In this document: piece after piece, positions 1 through 5,476 of the stretch
How the letters are laid out: each line of letters starts with the position of its first letter
Position numbering within the stretch: position 1 is the first letter of the stretch
Origin: Spirochaetaceae bacterium
Lineage (GTDB): Bacteria > Spirochaetota > Spirochaetia > SZUA-6 > Bin103
Direction: 5' to 3'
NCBI GenBank assembly: GCA_026710565.1
Contig: JAPOQV010000631.1
Span: forward strand, 1 to 5,476
Length of the DNA: 5,476 nt
The notes under the pieces: model-generated
Seen by the model: only the letters and a program-made list of their open reading frames with translations
Told to the model about the DNA's origin: nothing
Databases searched by the model: none
Translations under genes and position numbers: made by a program

Positions 1-28
1 AGGCGGCGCTGGGAAGAGACGCGGGACT

Positions 29-53
29 GGAGGTCAGGCTTGTCTGATCCTCC
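29..53 (+). other. Possible RNA hairpin upstream of crtI
   Basis: Bases 29-37 (GGAGGTCAG) pair with 44-47 (CTGA) and 49-53 (CCTCC), leaving a one-base bulge at 48 and a six-base loop. The structure sits 65 bases before the chosen crtI start. No T-run follows, so it is not a standard intrinsic terminator on the + strand. It could be the end of an upstream transcript, a leader structure for the carotenoid operon, or chance in GC-rich DNA. I saw no convincing -35/-10 promoter and no other gene in bases 1-118. Confidence 0.25.
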
Positions 54-118
54 GAATCCGCCGCGCCCGCTGCATGGTTGCGAGCCCGAGCACTTGGTTC
101 CGCCTTGAACACGGGGCG

Positions 119-1603
119 ATGAAGCGGGTCGTGGTGATCGGCGCCGGCTTCGGCGGGCTGGCGGCCGCCGCGCTACTGGCCGCGGACGGGTTCGACGTGA
201 CCGTGCTGGAGCGCAACGATCAGCCCGGCGGACGCGCCATGCTCTACCGCGAAGGCGGCTTCTCGTTCGACATGGGTCCGTCGTGGTACCTGCTGCCGGA
301 CGTGTTCGAACGGTTCTTCGCCCGCTTCGGCAGCGCGCCGGCCGATCACTACCGGCTGACGCGGCTGGATCCGGCCTACCGGGTGTTCTTCGGCGACGGG
401 CCGCCCACGGACGTGTCCGCCGACCTGGAGGCGAACCTGGCGCTGTTCGAGCGCATCGAGCGCGGCGGCGCGGACGCGCTCCGCGGCTACCTGGCGCGCG
501 CGGAGTACCAGTACCGCGTGGCGATGGAACGGTTCATCTACCGCGACTACCGCGGCGCCGGCGACCTGCTGGACCGGGAGCTGCTGGTCCACGGCACGCG
601 CATGCGGCTGTTCGGCCGCATGGACCGGATGGTCGCGCGCTCGTTCGCGGACGACCGCCTGCGCAAGCTGCTGACGTACAACCTCGTCTTCCTGGGCTGC
701 TCGCCGAGCCGCGCCCCGGCCCTGTACGCGCTGATGGCGCACGCGGACTTCAACCTGGGCGTCTGGTATCCGGAAGGCGGCTTGAACGGCGTCGCGCGCA
801 GCCTGTACCGCCTGGCGAGGAGCCAGGGGGCCAGGTTCGTGTTCGATTCGCCCGTGACCGCGATCCGGCTGGCCGGGCGCCGGGCGACCGCCGTCGACTC
901 GGCCTCCGGGAGCTACCCAGCCGACGCGGTGCTGGCCAACGCCGACTACCACCACGTGGAGCAGGCGCTGCTGCCGCCCGCAGCGCGCTCCTACACGGCG
1001 CGCTACTGGGCTCGTCGCGTGGTGGCGCCGTCGGCGTGTATCGTCTACCTCGGCCTGGACAGGCGGGTGCCGGCGCTGGCTCACCACAACCTGCTGCTGC
1101 AGCACGGGTGGGACGAGCACTTCCGGAGCATCTTCGACCGGCCGGGGTGGCCGGCGCGCCGGGCGCTGTACGTCTGCCGGCCGTCGCTGACCGATCCGGC
1201 GGTCGCGCCGCAAGGGGGCGAGAACCTGTTCCTGATGATGCCGGCGGCGGCCGGGCTGCACGACGACGACGAGGCGCGGGGGCGCTGCCTGCGGCTGATG
1301 GTGGGCGCTCTGGAGACGACGATCGGGGAGGGGATCGAGGACTCGGTCCGCGTATGCCGGCTGTTCACCCACCGCGACTTCACCGGCACCTTCAACGCCT
1401 TCCGCGGCACCGCCCTGGGACTGGCGCACACGCTGCGGCAGACGGCGTTCCTGCGGCCGTCGATCCGGAGCCGGCGCGTCGGCAACCTGTACTTCGCCGG
1501 CCAGTACACGACGCCCGGCATCGGCGTGCCGATGACGCTGATCGCCGCCACCATCGCGCGCGACCGCATCGCGGCGGCGGCCGGAGGGCAGCACGATGCC
1601 TGA
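119..1603 (+). CDS. crtI: Phytoene desaturase, CrtI family (FAD-dependent)
   Basis: This enzyme would introduce double bonds into phytoene on the way to lycopene or a related polyene, using FAD at the membrane surface. The protein is 494 residues, a normal CrtI length. It opens with the dinucleotide-binding motif (GAGFGG at 8-13), has an acidic ribose-binding residue in VLER (E31) and the GGRA turn at 37-40. Near the C-terminus, residues 456-475 carry the family FAD motif with GQYTTPGIGVPM. The start at 119 puts the Rossmann strand at residue 3, as is usual; an in-frame ATG at 74 would add 15 residues that do not look like family sequence. The ribosome-binding site is weak (GGGG just upstream). 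The stop overlaps the crtB start by 8 bases, so the two are probably translated together. The exact number of desaturation steps, and whether it is a CrtN- or CrtD-like relative, cannot be told from sequence; the adjacent crtB supports phytoene as substrate. Confidence 0.93.
   Translation: MKRVVVIGAGFGGLAAAALLAADGFDVTVLERNDQPGGRAMLYREGGFSFDMGPSWYLLPDVFERFFARFGSAPADHYRLTRLDPAYRVFFGDGPPTDVSADLEANLALFERIERGGADALRGYLARAEYQYRVAMERFIYRDYRGAGDLLDRELLVHGTRMRLFGRMDRMVARSFADDRLRKLLTYNLVFLGCSPSRAPALYALMAHADFNLGVWYPEGGLNGVARSLYRLARSQGARFVFDSPVTAIRLAGRRATAVDSASGSYPADAVLANADYHHVEQALLPPAARSYTARYWARRVVAPSACIVYLGLDRRVPALAHHNLLLQHGWDEHFRSIFDRPGWPARRALYVCRPSLTDPAVAPQGGENLFLMMPAAAGLHDDDEARGRCLRLMVGALETTIGEGIEDSVRVCRLFTHRDFTGTFNAFRGTALGLAHTLRQTAFLRPSIRSRRVGNLYFAGQYTTPGIGVPMTLIAATIARDRIAAAAGGQHDA
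1583..1588 (+). promoter_or_regulatory. Ribosome-binding site of crtB
   Basis: GGAGGG lies inside the last codons of crtI, seven bases before the ATG at 1596. It is a good Shine-Dalgarno match and supports that start. It is the strongest site in this operon; the crtI and membrane-protein starts have only weak G-rich sequence before them. Confidence 0.7.
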
Positions 1604-2435
1604 CCGCCGCCTCACCCGCATCTTCCGCCGCGGCAGCAGGACCTACTTCTTCTCCAGCGTCGCCTTCCCGCCGGCCCTGCGCGACGACGTGTTCGCGCTC
1701 TATGCCTTCGTGCGCACCGCCGACAACTTCGTCGACCAGCCCCCCGGCCGGCAGGACGCCGCTGCCTTCGACCGCTTCCGCGAGCGTTACGCGTCGGCGG
1801 CCGCCGGCAGCCCGGACGGCGACCCCGTCATCGACTCGTTCGTGGAGCTTGCAGTCCGCAAGCGGTTCCGCGACGAGTGGGTGGCGGCGTTCCTCGACGC
1901 CATGGCGCAGGATCTGACGCAGACGGACTACCCGGCCCTCGACGACACCCTGGCCTACGTGTACGGCAGCGCCGAGGTGATCGGGCTGATGATGGCGGCC
2001 ATCATGGAGCTGCCGGAGCAGGCGTACGCACCGGCGCGGATGCTCGGGCGCGCGATGCAGTACATCAACTTCATCCGCGACATCGCCGAGGACCTGGAGC
2101 TCGGCCGCACCTACCTGCCGGCCACGGAGCTGGCCGCCGCCGGCCTGCGCAGCCTGGACCCGGAAGAGGCGCACCGCGACGTGCCGGCGTTCCGCCGCTT
2201 CGTGCGGGCCGAGATCGACCGCTACCTGGGCTGGCAGCGGGCCGCCGATGCCGGCTTCCACTTCATTCCGCGCCGTCCGCGCGTGGCGATCCGCACCGCC
2301 TCCGACATGTACCGCTGGACCGCCGATCGCATCCGCGAGGACCCGCTGGTCGTCTACCGGCGCAAGGTCCGGCCGTCGGCGGCCCGCATCCTGGCGACCA
2401 TCGCGGCGAGCGCGCTTGGCGGCGGGCGGCGATGA
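1596..2435 (+). CDS. crtB: Phytoene synthase (squalene/phytoene synthase family)
   Basis: CrtB joins two geranylgeranyl diphosphates head to head through prephytoene diphosphate to give phytoene, the first committed step of C40 carotenoid synthesis. The 279-residue protein has both aspartate-rich, Mg-diphosphate-binding motifs: DNFVD at 43-47 and DIAED at 162-166. It also has the signature YVYGSAEVIGLMM (121-133) and the stretch NFIRDIAEDLELGRTYLP (158-175), typical of trans-isoprenyl head-to-head synthases. The start overlaps the crtI stop (ATGCCTGA) and has a GGAGGG ribosome-binding site seven bases upstream. The stop overlaps the next gene's ATG. The length is at the shorter end for the family but nothing appears missing. 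A squalene or C30 synthase role (CrtM, HpnC/D) is possible by fold, but pairing with crtI argues for phytoene. Confidence 0.94.
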   Translation: MPDRRLTRIFRRGSRTYFFSSVAFPPALRDDVFALYAFVRTADNFVDQPPGRQDAAAFDRFRERYASAAAGSPDGDPVIDSFVELAVRKRFRDEWVAAFLDAMAQDLTQTDYPALDDTLAYVYGSAEVIGLMMAAIMELPEQAYAPARMLGRAMQYINFIRDIAEDLELGRTYLPATELAAAGLRSLDPEEAHRDVPAFRRFVRAEIDRYLGWQRAADAGFHFIPRRPRVAIRTASDMYRWTADRIREDPLVVYRRKVRPSAARILATIAASALGGGRR

Positions 2436-3571
2436 CGTTGCCCGAGGCGGAAGAGCGGGCGACATTGCCGGTGGAACCCGTGCACGCGAGCGAACGTACT
2501 CCCGTCCCAAAGGCTGCACCGGCCCCGGCGTATCGGGCGTTGGCCGTGGGCGTCCTGTTCAGCGTCGGCTTCACGGCCCTCATCTGGCTGCTCGCGGGGC
2601 GGCTGGCCGACGTCCCGCACGCCGAGGACGCGGGCGCTTCGTGGTACTACTGGAAGCTCATCGACCCCACGCTGGCCAGCAGATTGACCGCCTGGGGGTT
2701 TTACCTGTTGCACCAGGTAGCGTTCTGGGCCGTGATCCTCTACGCGCAGCGCAGCCTCGGGCGCGGCACGCCGCGCTACAGCGGGTCCCTGCGCCTGGCC
2801 AACGGGCTGGCCCTCGGGGTCAACGGCTTCTTCATCGCGCTGCGGGTGGTGCAGACGCACCTCTGGTACGACGGCCTGGCGCAGGACGTCTCGATCTGGA
2901 GCTCGCTCGGCTCGGTCGCACTCATGCTGGTCTGGGTGCTGCTGATGGAGAACCCGCGGCGCGGCCTGTTCTTCGGGAAGAAGATCGCCTTCCCCAAGCG
3001 GGTCACCTCGGTTGCGCGCCGCTACCACGGCTACTACTTCGCCTGGGCCACCGTCTACACCCTCTGGTACCACCCGACGGAGGCCACCAGCGGCCACCTC
3101 ATCGGGTTCCTGTACATGTTCCTGCTGCTGCTGCAGGGCAGCCTGTTCTTCACCCGCGCGCACGTGAACCGGTGGTGGACGCTCTTCCTGGAGGTGTCGG
3201 TGCTGGCGCACGGGACGCTGGTGGCGATCATGCAGGGCGAGGGCATGTGGCCGATGTTCGCGTTCGGGTTCGGCGGGATCTTCGTGATCACCCAGATGCA
3301 CGGGCTGCGCTGGCCGCGGTGGGTGCGCGGGCTGGTGCTGGCCGCCTACGTAGCCGGCGTCCTGGCCGTCTACGGCGCGCTCGGCTGGGAGCGGCTTGCC
3401 GAGGTGGTGCGGATCCCCTTCATCGACTACGCGGCGGTGTTCGCGCTGGCCGGCCTGATCGGCGGCGCGCTGGGCGTGATTCGGCTGGTTCGGCCCGGGA
3501 CGGGCGGGGGTACGCCCCCGGCGCCGAACCGATCCCGAATGGAGGTGGCGGGAATCGAAACCCCGTCCTGA
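2432..3571 (+). CDS. Multi-pass membrane protein of unknown family, crtB-coupled
   Basis: I do not recognise the family. The 379-residue product has a proline- and acid-rich cytosolic-looking N-terminus (1-33) and about ten hydrophobic segments near residues 36-56, 86-105, 124-141, 155-172, 198-213, 221-241, 247-267, 272-290, 299-317 and 333-351. Histidines lie in or beside the spans (H94, H143, H199, H214, H222, H244, H260, H290), together with many Trp and Tyr; such a pattern can mark metal, heme or hydrophobic-ligand binding, but no known motif is completed. There is no signal peptide and no recognisable CrtY, CrtYcd, CruF, CrtZ or CrtW motif. The ATG shares ATGA with the crtB stop, so it is translationally coupled to the carotenoid genes and probably serves them (cyclase, hydratase, oxygenase, transport or membrane organisation are guesses). 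The last ten or so residues (MEVAGIETPS) are read from the antisense of the ssrA T arm and acceptor, so that tail is unlikely to be functionally conserved. Confidence 0.85.
   Translation: MTLPEAEERATLPVEPVHASERTPVPKAAPAPAYRALAVGVLFSVGFTALIWLLAGRLADVPHAEDAGASWYYWKLIDPTLASRLTAWGFYLLHQVAFWAVILYAQRSLGRGTPRYSGSLRLANGLALGVNGFFIALRVVQTHLWYDGLAQDVSIWSSLGSVALMLVWVLLMENPRRGLFFGKKIAFPKRVTSVARRYHGYYFAWATVYTLWYHPTEATSGHLIGFLYMFLLLLQGSLFFTRAHVNRWWTLFLEVSVLAHGTLVAIMQGEGMWPMFAFGFGGIFVITQMHGLRWPRWVRGLVLAAYVAGVLAVYGALGWERLAEVVRIPFIDYAAVFALAGLIGGALGVIRLVRPGTGGGTPPAPNRSRMEVAGIETPS
3487..3530 (-). terminator. Inverted repeat after ssrA, possible terminator
   Basis: Outer arms GGTTCGGC (3487-3494) and GCCGAACC (3523-3530) are perfect complements, and inside them C plus five G (3505-3510) pairs with five C plus G (3515-3520) around a four-base loop; ten unpaired bases sit on one side. 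On the - strand the structure begins nine bases after the ssrA 3' end, where a terminator would be expected. It lacks a U-tract on either strand, so it may instead be a processing or 3' stability structure. It lies within the C-terminal coding part of the membrane-protein gene and could also slow transcripts arriving from the carotenoid side. Confidence 0.4.
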
Positions 3572-3886
3572 AAGGCACCACGCACGCGTCTACAGGTTTG
3601 TCCGGCGCTTCATTGTCGATGTGGACGTGAGGCCGCCGGCGGCCGCGTCCCATCCAATCCCGCTGTAGTGTCCCCGATGGCCCGCGAGCCGGCCTTCAGG
3701 TAAGCCCCGATTTTCACCAGGGTGACGGTCGCTCAGAGCTGCGCTCCCGAAACCCCGTGACTGCTGCTTTAAGCAGCCAGTGCCAGGTTGTTGTTGGCAG
3801 TTAAAAAGAAGGTGCCATGTTTTAGGAGAATGGCTCTCCACCTGCAACGTCCGAGACGATCTTCCAGTCGAGCCCTGTTCACCCCC
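3540..3886 (-). ncRNA. ssrA: Transfer-messenger RNA (tmRNA)
   Basis: tmRNA, charged with alanine and carried by SmpB, rescues ribosomes stalled on broken mRNAs and adds a degradation tag. The 347-base RNA closes with a seven-pair acceptor: GGGGGTG at 3886-3880 with CACCTCC at 3547-3541, one G-U pair, discriminator A at 3540. The CCA is not encoded. GCTCGAC follows as in the tmRNA D region, and helix 2 is supported by TGGAAG (from 3869) with CTTTCA near 3566 and by TTGCAGG with CCTGTAG. Pseudoknot 1 is clear: GGAGA (3839-3835) with TCTCC (3829-3825), and loop GCCAT (3834-3830) with ATGGC (3818-3814). The tag frame is at 3798-3769 with its stop in the loop of a six-pair hairpin. A GC-rich stem at 3650-3622 fits a later pseudoknot. 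The T loop TTCGATT is canonical but its stem is not. It lies 35 bases after smpB; I found no clear promoter of its own, so it may be made from the smpB transcript. Confidence 0.96.
3769..3798 (-). other. tmRNA tag-peptide reading frame (ANNNLALAA, stop)
   Basis: Nine codons GCC AAC AAC AAC CTG GCA CTG GCT GCT are followed by TAA. With the alanine carried on the tmRNA, the added tag would be A-ANNNLALAA. The end LALAA is the type recognised by ClpXP and related proteases, and the N-rich start resembles adaptor-binding tags in other bacteria. The resume codon GCC is preceded by AACT, so the A at position -4, which matters for frame choice in E. coli tmRNA, is present. The stop codon lies in the loop of the hairpin GCTGCT/AGCAGC (3777-3763). 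Confidence 0.92.
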
Positions 3887-3907
3887 GTGGAGGCTGTTCA
3901 CCCCCGT
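3875..3907 (-). repeat. Tandem 14-base repeat across the ssrA 5' end
   Basis: CTGTTCACCCCCGT occurs at 3875-3888 and again, without mismatch, at 3894-3907, separated by GGAGG (period 19). In RNA sense each copy reads ACGGGGGTGAACAG, which contains the whole 5' acceptor strand of tmRNA (GGGGGTG). Only the copy at 3888-3875 continues into the tmRNA D region, so it is the mature 5' end; the other lies in the leader between smpB and ssrA. The leader copy can fold on itself, GGGGG (3905-3901) with CCTCC (3893-3889), across a seven-base loop. Confidence 0.85.
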
Positions 3908-3921
3908 CGCGCGCCGTTTCG

Positions 3922-4401
3922 TCACGGGCGAGTCCGCCGTGCATCGGTTCTCAACGCACGCTGCGCCTCGCGCTCGTCGTCCCGGCGCCGTATGTCTTGG
4001 CGCTTGTCCACGTCGCGCTTGCCCCGGCAGAGGGCCAGCTCGACCTTGACCAAGCCACGCACAGTGTAGAAGCGCAGCGGGACCAAGGTCAATCCACGCT
4101 GGGAAACCTGCCGGCGGAACGCCATGATCTCCTTCTTGTGGGCGAGCAGCCGGCGCGGACGGTCCGGCTCGTGGTTGTAGCGGTTGCCGTGCTCGTAGTG
4201 CGAGATGTGCAGCCCATGCAGCCACAGCTCGCCGTTCTCCACGCGCCCGTGCGCGTCCGCGAAGGCGAATCGCCCGGCACGCATCGACTTGACCTCGGTG
4301 CCGGAGAGGACCACGCCCACCTCCAGCCGCTCGATGGGCTGGTAGCGGTGCAGCGCCCGCCGGTTGGTCGCCAGCGTGCGCGGGCCGGCCCGCTCAGCCA
4401 T
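3922..4401 (-). CDS. smpB: SsrA-binding protein SmpB
   Basis: SmpB binds the tRNA-like part of tmRNA, stands in for the missing anticodon arm and places its C-terminal tail in the empty mRNA channel of a stalled ribosome. The 159-residue product has the family landmarks: TNRRALHRYQPIERLEVGVVL at the N-terminus, LSGTEVKSMRAG (32-43), NGELWLHGLHISHYEHGNRYNH (56-77), the basic RPRRLLAHKKEI (81-92), LVPLRFYTVRGLVKVELAL (106-124) and the basic, helix-forming tail KRDVDKRQDIRRRDDERE (128-145). The start at 4401 gives the usual MAxR beginning; ATGs at 4410 and 4440 would add non-family residues. Its ATG overlaps the stop of the upstream FGE-like gene by 8 bases (ATGGCTGA), which suggests coupled translation, and no strong Shine-Dalgarno is seen. 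ssrA follows on the same strand 35 bases after the stop. Confidence 0.97.
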   Translation of the reverse strand: MAERAGPRTLATNRRALHRYQPIERLEVGVVLSGTEVKSMRAGRFAFADAHGRVENGELWLHGLHISHYEHGNRYNHEPDRPRRLLAHKKEIMAFRRQVSQRGLTLVPLRFYTVRGLVKVELALCRGKRDVDKRQDIRRRDDEREAQRALRTDARRTRP

Positions 4402-5476
4402 CGGGAGCATCCGGCAGGGCGATGACGACCCGGAACCCAAGGTACGGGGTGGCCCACGCCGGTTCCTGCGCGCCGCGCGAGTAGACGCGGATCAGGTCAC
4501 GCTCGCTCGCCCAGGAGCCGCCGCGTGCGACCCGCTCGGCGCCGGCGCGCGGCTGTCCGGCGAACGGCGGCACGTGCCCGGCACTCGTCCACAGCAGATA
4601 GGAGGCCGGCGCGTACCACGTGCCCGTCCACTCCCAGACATTGCCGAGCAGGTCGTGGAGTCCGTAGCCGTTCGCCTCCGACACCGGCGAAGAACCCGGC
4701 CCCGAGACGCGTGTCCCGTCGACCCGAGTCTGTGCGAGCCGGGCGCCGCCCGTGCCCGAGGCGTTGGGGTAGGGGTGTCCGGACAGGCCGCCCCGCGCAG
4801 CCCACTCCCACTCGGTCTCGGTGGGCAGGCGCACGATCATGTCTCCGTACGGCCAGGGACCACGCGCCGCAGCCGACGCACCCAGCCAGGCGGCGAACGC
4901 TGCCGCCGCGTGGTGGGATACGTGCGTGACCGGCTGATCGAGCGTGCCCGGCGCGGGAACGCCTTCGGACCACGATGCCAGGTAGGCCGGCTCCGCCAGC
5001 CCCTCTCTCACCAGCGCGGCGGTTCCCGCCGGCGACCATCGCGGCACCTCGGCCACGAACCGCGCGAACTGCCGGTTGGTCACCTCGGTCTCGGCCATCA
5101 GGAATGGCCCGACCGCGCGCAGGTGCGGCTGATGGTCGTGCGTGGCGTCGGCACGCACGGGGCGGTCCACGTCATCCCCCATCAGCAGCGTCCCGCCGGG
5201 GACCGCCCGGAAGCGTATGCCGCCCAGGACGACGGCGTCCTGCAGCGCCGCCGGCCCCGGGGACGGGGACGGGTGGGAGGACACGGCGCGCCGGTAGTCC
5301 TCGCCCCGCTCCTGGTACCACCGCTGCGCCGCCAGGCGCTGCCTGAGCTCGCCCGGCACGGCGGCGGCGAGCCACAGCGGCAGGCCCGGGGAGTCGCGGT
5401 CGGGCTGCAACCCCCGGGCCAACAAGAAGCGCGCGGGCTGCGGCGGCCCCCGCCCCCCGCGGGCGGGCGCAGGCGC
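4394..5476 (-). CDS. SUMF1/FGE-fold protein lacking catalytic cysteines (5' end outside window)
   Basis: Most of this protein is a formylglycine-generating-enzyme (FGE-sulfatase) domain, roughly residues 65-336 counted from a TTG at 5425. Landmarks in order are FRAVPGGTLLMGDD (72-85), ETEVTNRQFARFV (112-124), QPVTHVSHHAAAAFAAWLG (164-182), VRLPTETEWEWAARGG (198-213), NGYGLHDLLGNVWEWTGTWY (252-271), VARGGSW (299-305) and GFRVV (330-334). True FGE oxidises a sulfatase cysteine using a cysteine pair before the GFR motif; here that region reads YSRGAQEPAWATPYLGFRV, and no cysteine occurs anywhere in the readable protein, so FGE oxidase activity is unlikely. The fold is also used by sulfoxide synthases, kinase-linked and ligand-binding proteins. 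The frame stays open to the window edge, so the TTG is not a proven start and an N-terminal domain may be missing. About 60 residues before the domain are Arg/Ala/Pro-rich with no motif I know. It overlaps smpB by 8 bases. Confidence 0.88.
   Translation of the reverse strand, partial: APAPARGGRGPPQPARFLLARGLQPDRDSPGLPLWLAAAVPGELRQRLAAQRWYQERGEDYRRAVSSHPSPSPGPAALQDAVVLGGIRFRAVPGGTLLMGDDVDRPVRADATHDHQPHLRAVGPFLMAETEVTNRQFARFVAEVPRWSPAGTAALVREGLAEPAYLASWSEGVPAPGTLDQPVTHVSHHAAAAFAAWLGASAAARGPWPYGDMIVRLPTETEWEWAARGGLSGHPYPNASGTGGARLAQTRVDGTRVSGPGSSPVSEANGYGLHDLLGNVWEWTGTWYAPASYLLWTSAGHVPPFAGQPRAGAERVARGGSWASERDLIRVYSRGAQEPAWATPYLGFRVVIALPDAPDG

Noticed and set aside
74..118. Upstream ATG at 74 as the crtI start
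   Set aside because: It adds 15 residues before the Rossmann strand, unlike the family, with no better ribosome-binding site.
173..1621. Long open frame (482 codons) on the - strand across crtI
   Set aside because: Arg/Pro/Gln-rich, low-complexity product with no domain; it is the expected shadow of a high-GC gene, and crtI on the + strand has full family motifs.
283..1917. 544-codon + strand open frame across crtI and crtB
   Set aside because: Another GC-driven shadow: it spans two real genes in the wrong frame and is Arg/Gly/Pro/Ala-rich without motifs.
1392..2519. 375-codon - strand frame opposite crtB
   Set aside because: No motif and biased composition; crtB accounts for the region.
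3540..3580. An isolated tRNA fragment or tRNA-based integration site at the T-arm-like sequence
   Set aside because: The acceptor pairs with 3886-3880 and the tag frame lies between, so it is the 3' end of an intact tmRNA. No integrase gene or repeated copy of the end is present, although ssrA is a known integration target.
2248..3630. 460-codon + strand frame overlapping the membrane protein
   Set aside because: Composition is Arg/Gly/Ala noise; the membrane-protein frame has a coherent hydrophobic pattern and a coupled start.
3887..3960. A dedicated ssrA promoter (TTGAGA near 3942 as a -35)
   Set aside because: No -10-like sequence stands at a proper distance, so I do not call it.
3590..4225. 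Open frames on both strands within the ssrA-smpB region (including 3780-4069 on the + strand)
   Set aside because: They run through the structured tmRNA and antisense to smpB; products lack any recognisable feature.
4402..4440. Longer smpB starts at 4410 or 4440
   Set aside because: They add residues not seen in SmpB and deepen the overlap with the upstream gene; MAER at 4401 fits the family.

Overview
The window is GC-rich bacterial chromosome (two housekeeping genes of trans-translation are present) with two converging gene groups. No upstream sequence or species marker fixes the organism. The high GC, the GC-rich alternative reading frames, the CrtI type (C-terminal motif with TTPGIGVPM) and a tmRNA without an encoded CCA fit a high-GC, probably pigmented bacterium. 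Chloroflexota, Gemmatimonadota, Rhodothermota or a relative are all possible, and I cannot choose among them from sequence alone.

Left half, + strand (about 119-3571): a tightly packed carotenoid operon. crtI (phytoene desaturase, 119-1603) overlaps crtB (phytoene synthase, 1596-2435) by 8 bases. crtB in turn overlaps, through an ATGA junction, a gene for a 379-residue membrane protein with about ten predicted membrane spans (2432-3571) whose family I do not recognise. CrtB would condense two geranylgeranyl diphosphates to phytoene and CrtI would desaturate it. The third protein is the best candidate for an uncharacterised step or helper in carotenoid metabolism. No GGPP synthase or recognisable lycopene cyclase lies in the window.

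Right half, - strand (5476 down to 3540): the 3' part of a gene for a SUMF1/FGE-fold protein that has no cysteine (4394-5476, open at the window edge), then smpB (3922-4401), overlapping it by 8 bases, then ssrA (tmRNA, 3540-3886), 35 bases after smpB. SmpB and tmRNA together make the ribosome-rescue system. The tmRNA can be read in detail: closing acceptor stem, helix 2, first pseudoknot, and a tag frame for ANNNLALAA followed by TAA.

The two groups meet head-on. The last 32 bases of the membrane-protein gene are antisense to the T arm and acceptor of ssrA, and an inverted repeat just beyond ssrA also lies inside that gene. The 5' end of ssrA carries a tandem 14-base repeat that duplicates its acceptor strand, and its T stem has non-canonical pairs. 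These small-scale oddities around ssrA, the unknown crt-linked membrane protein and the cysteine-free FGE-like protein are the parts most worth a second look.
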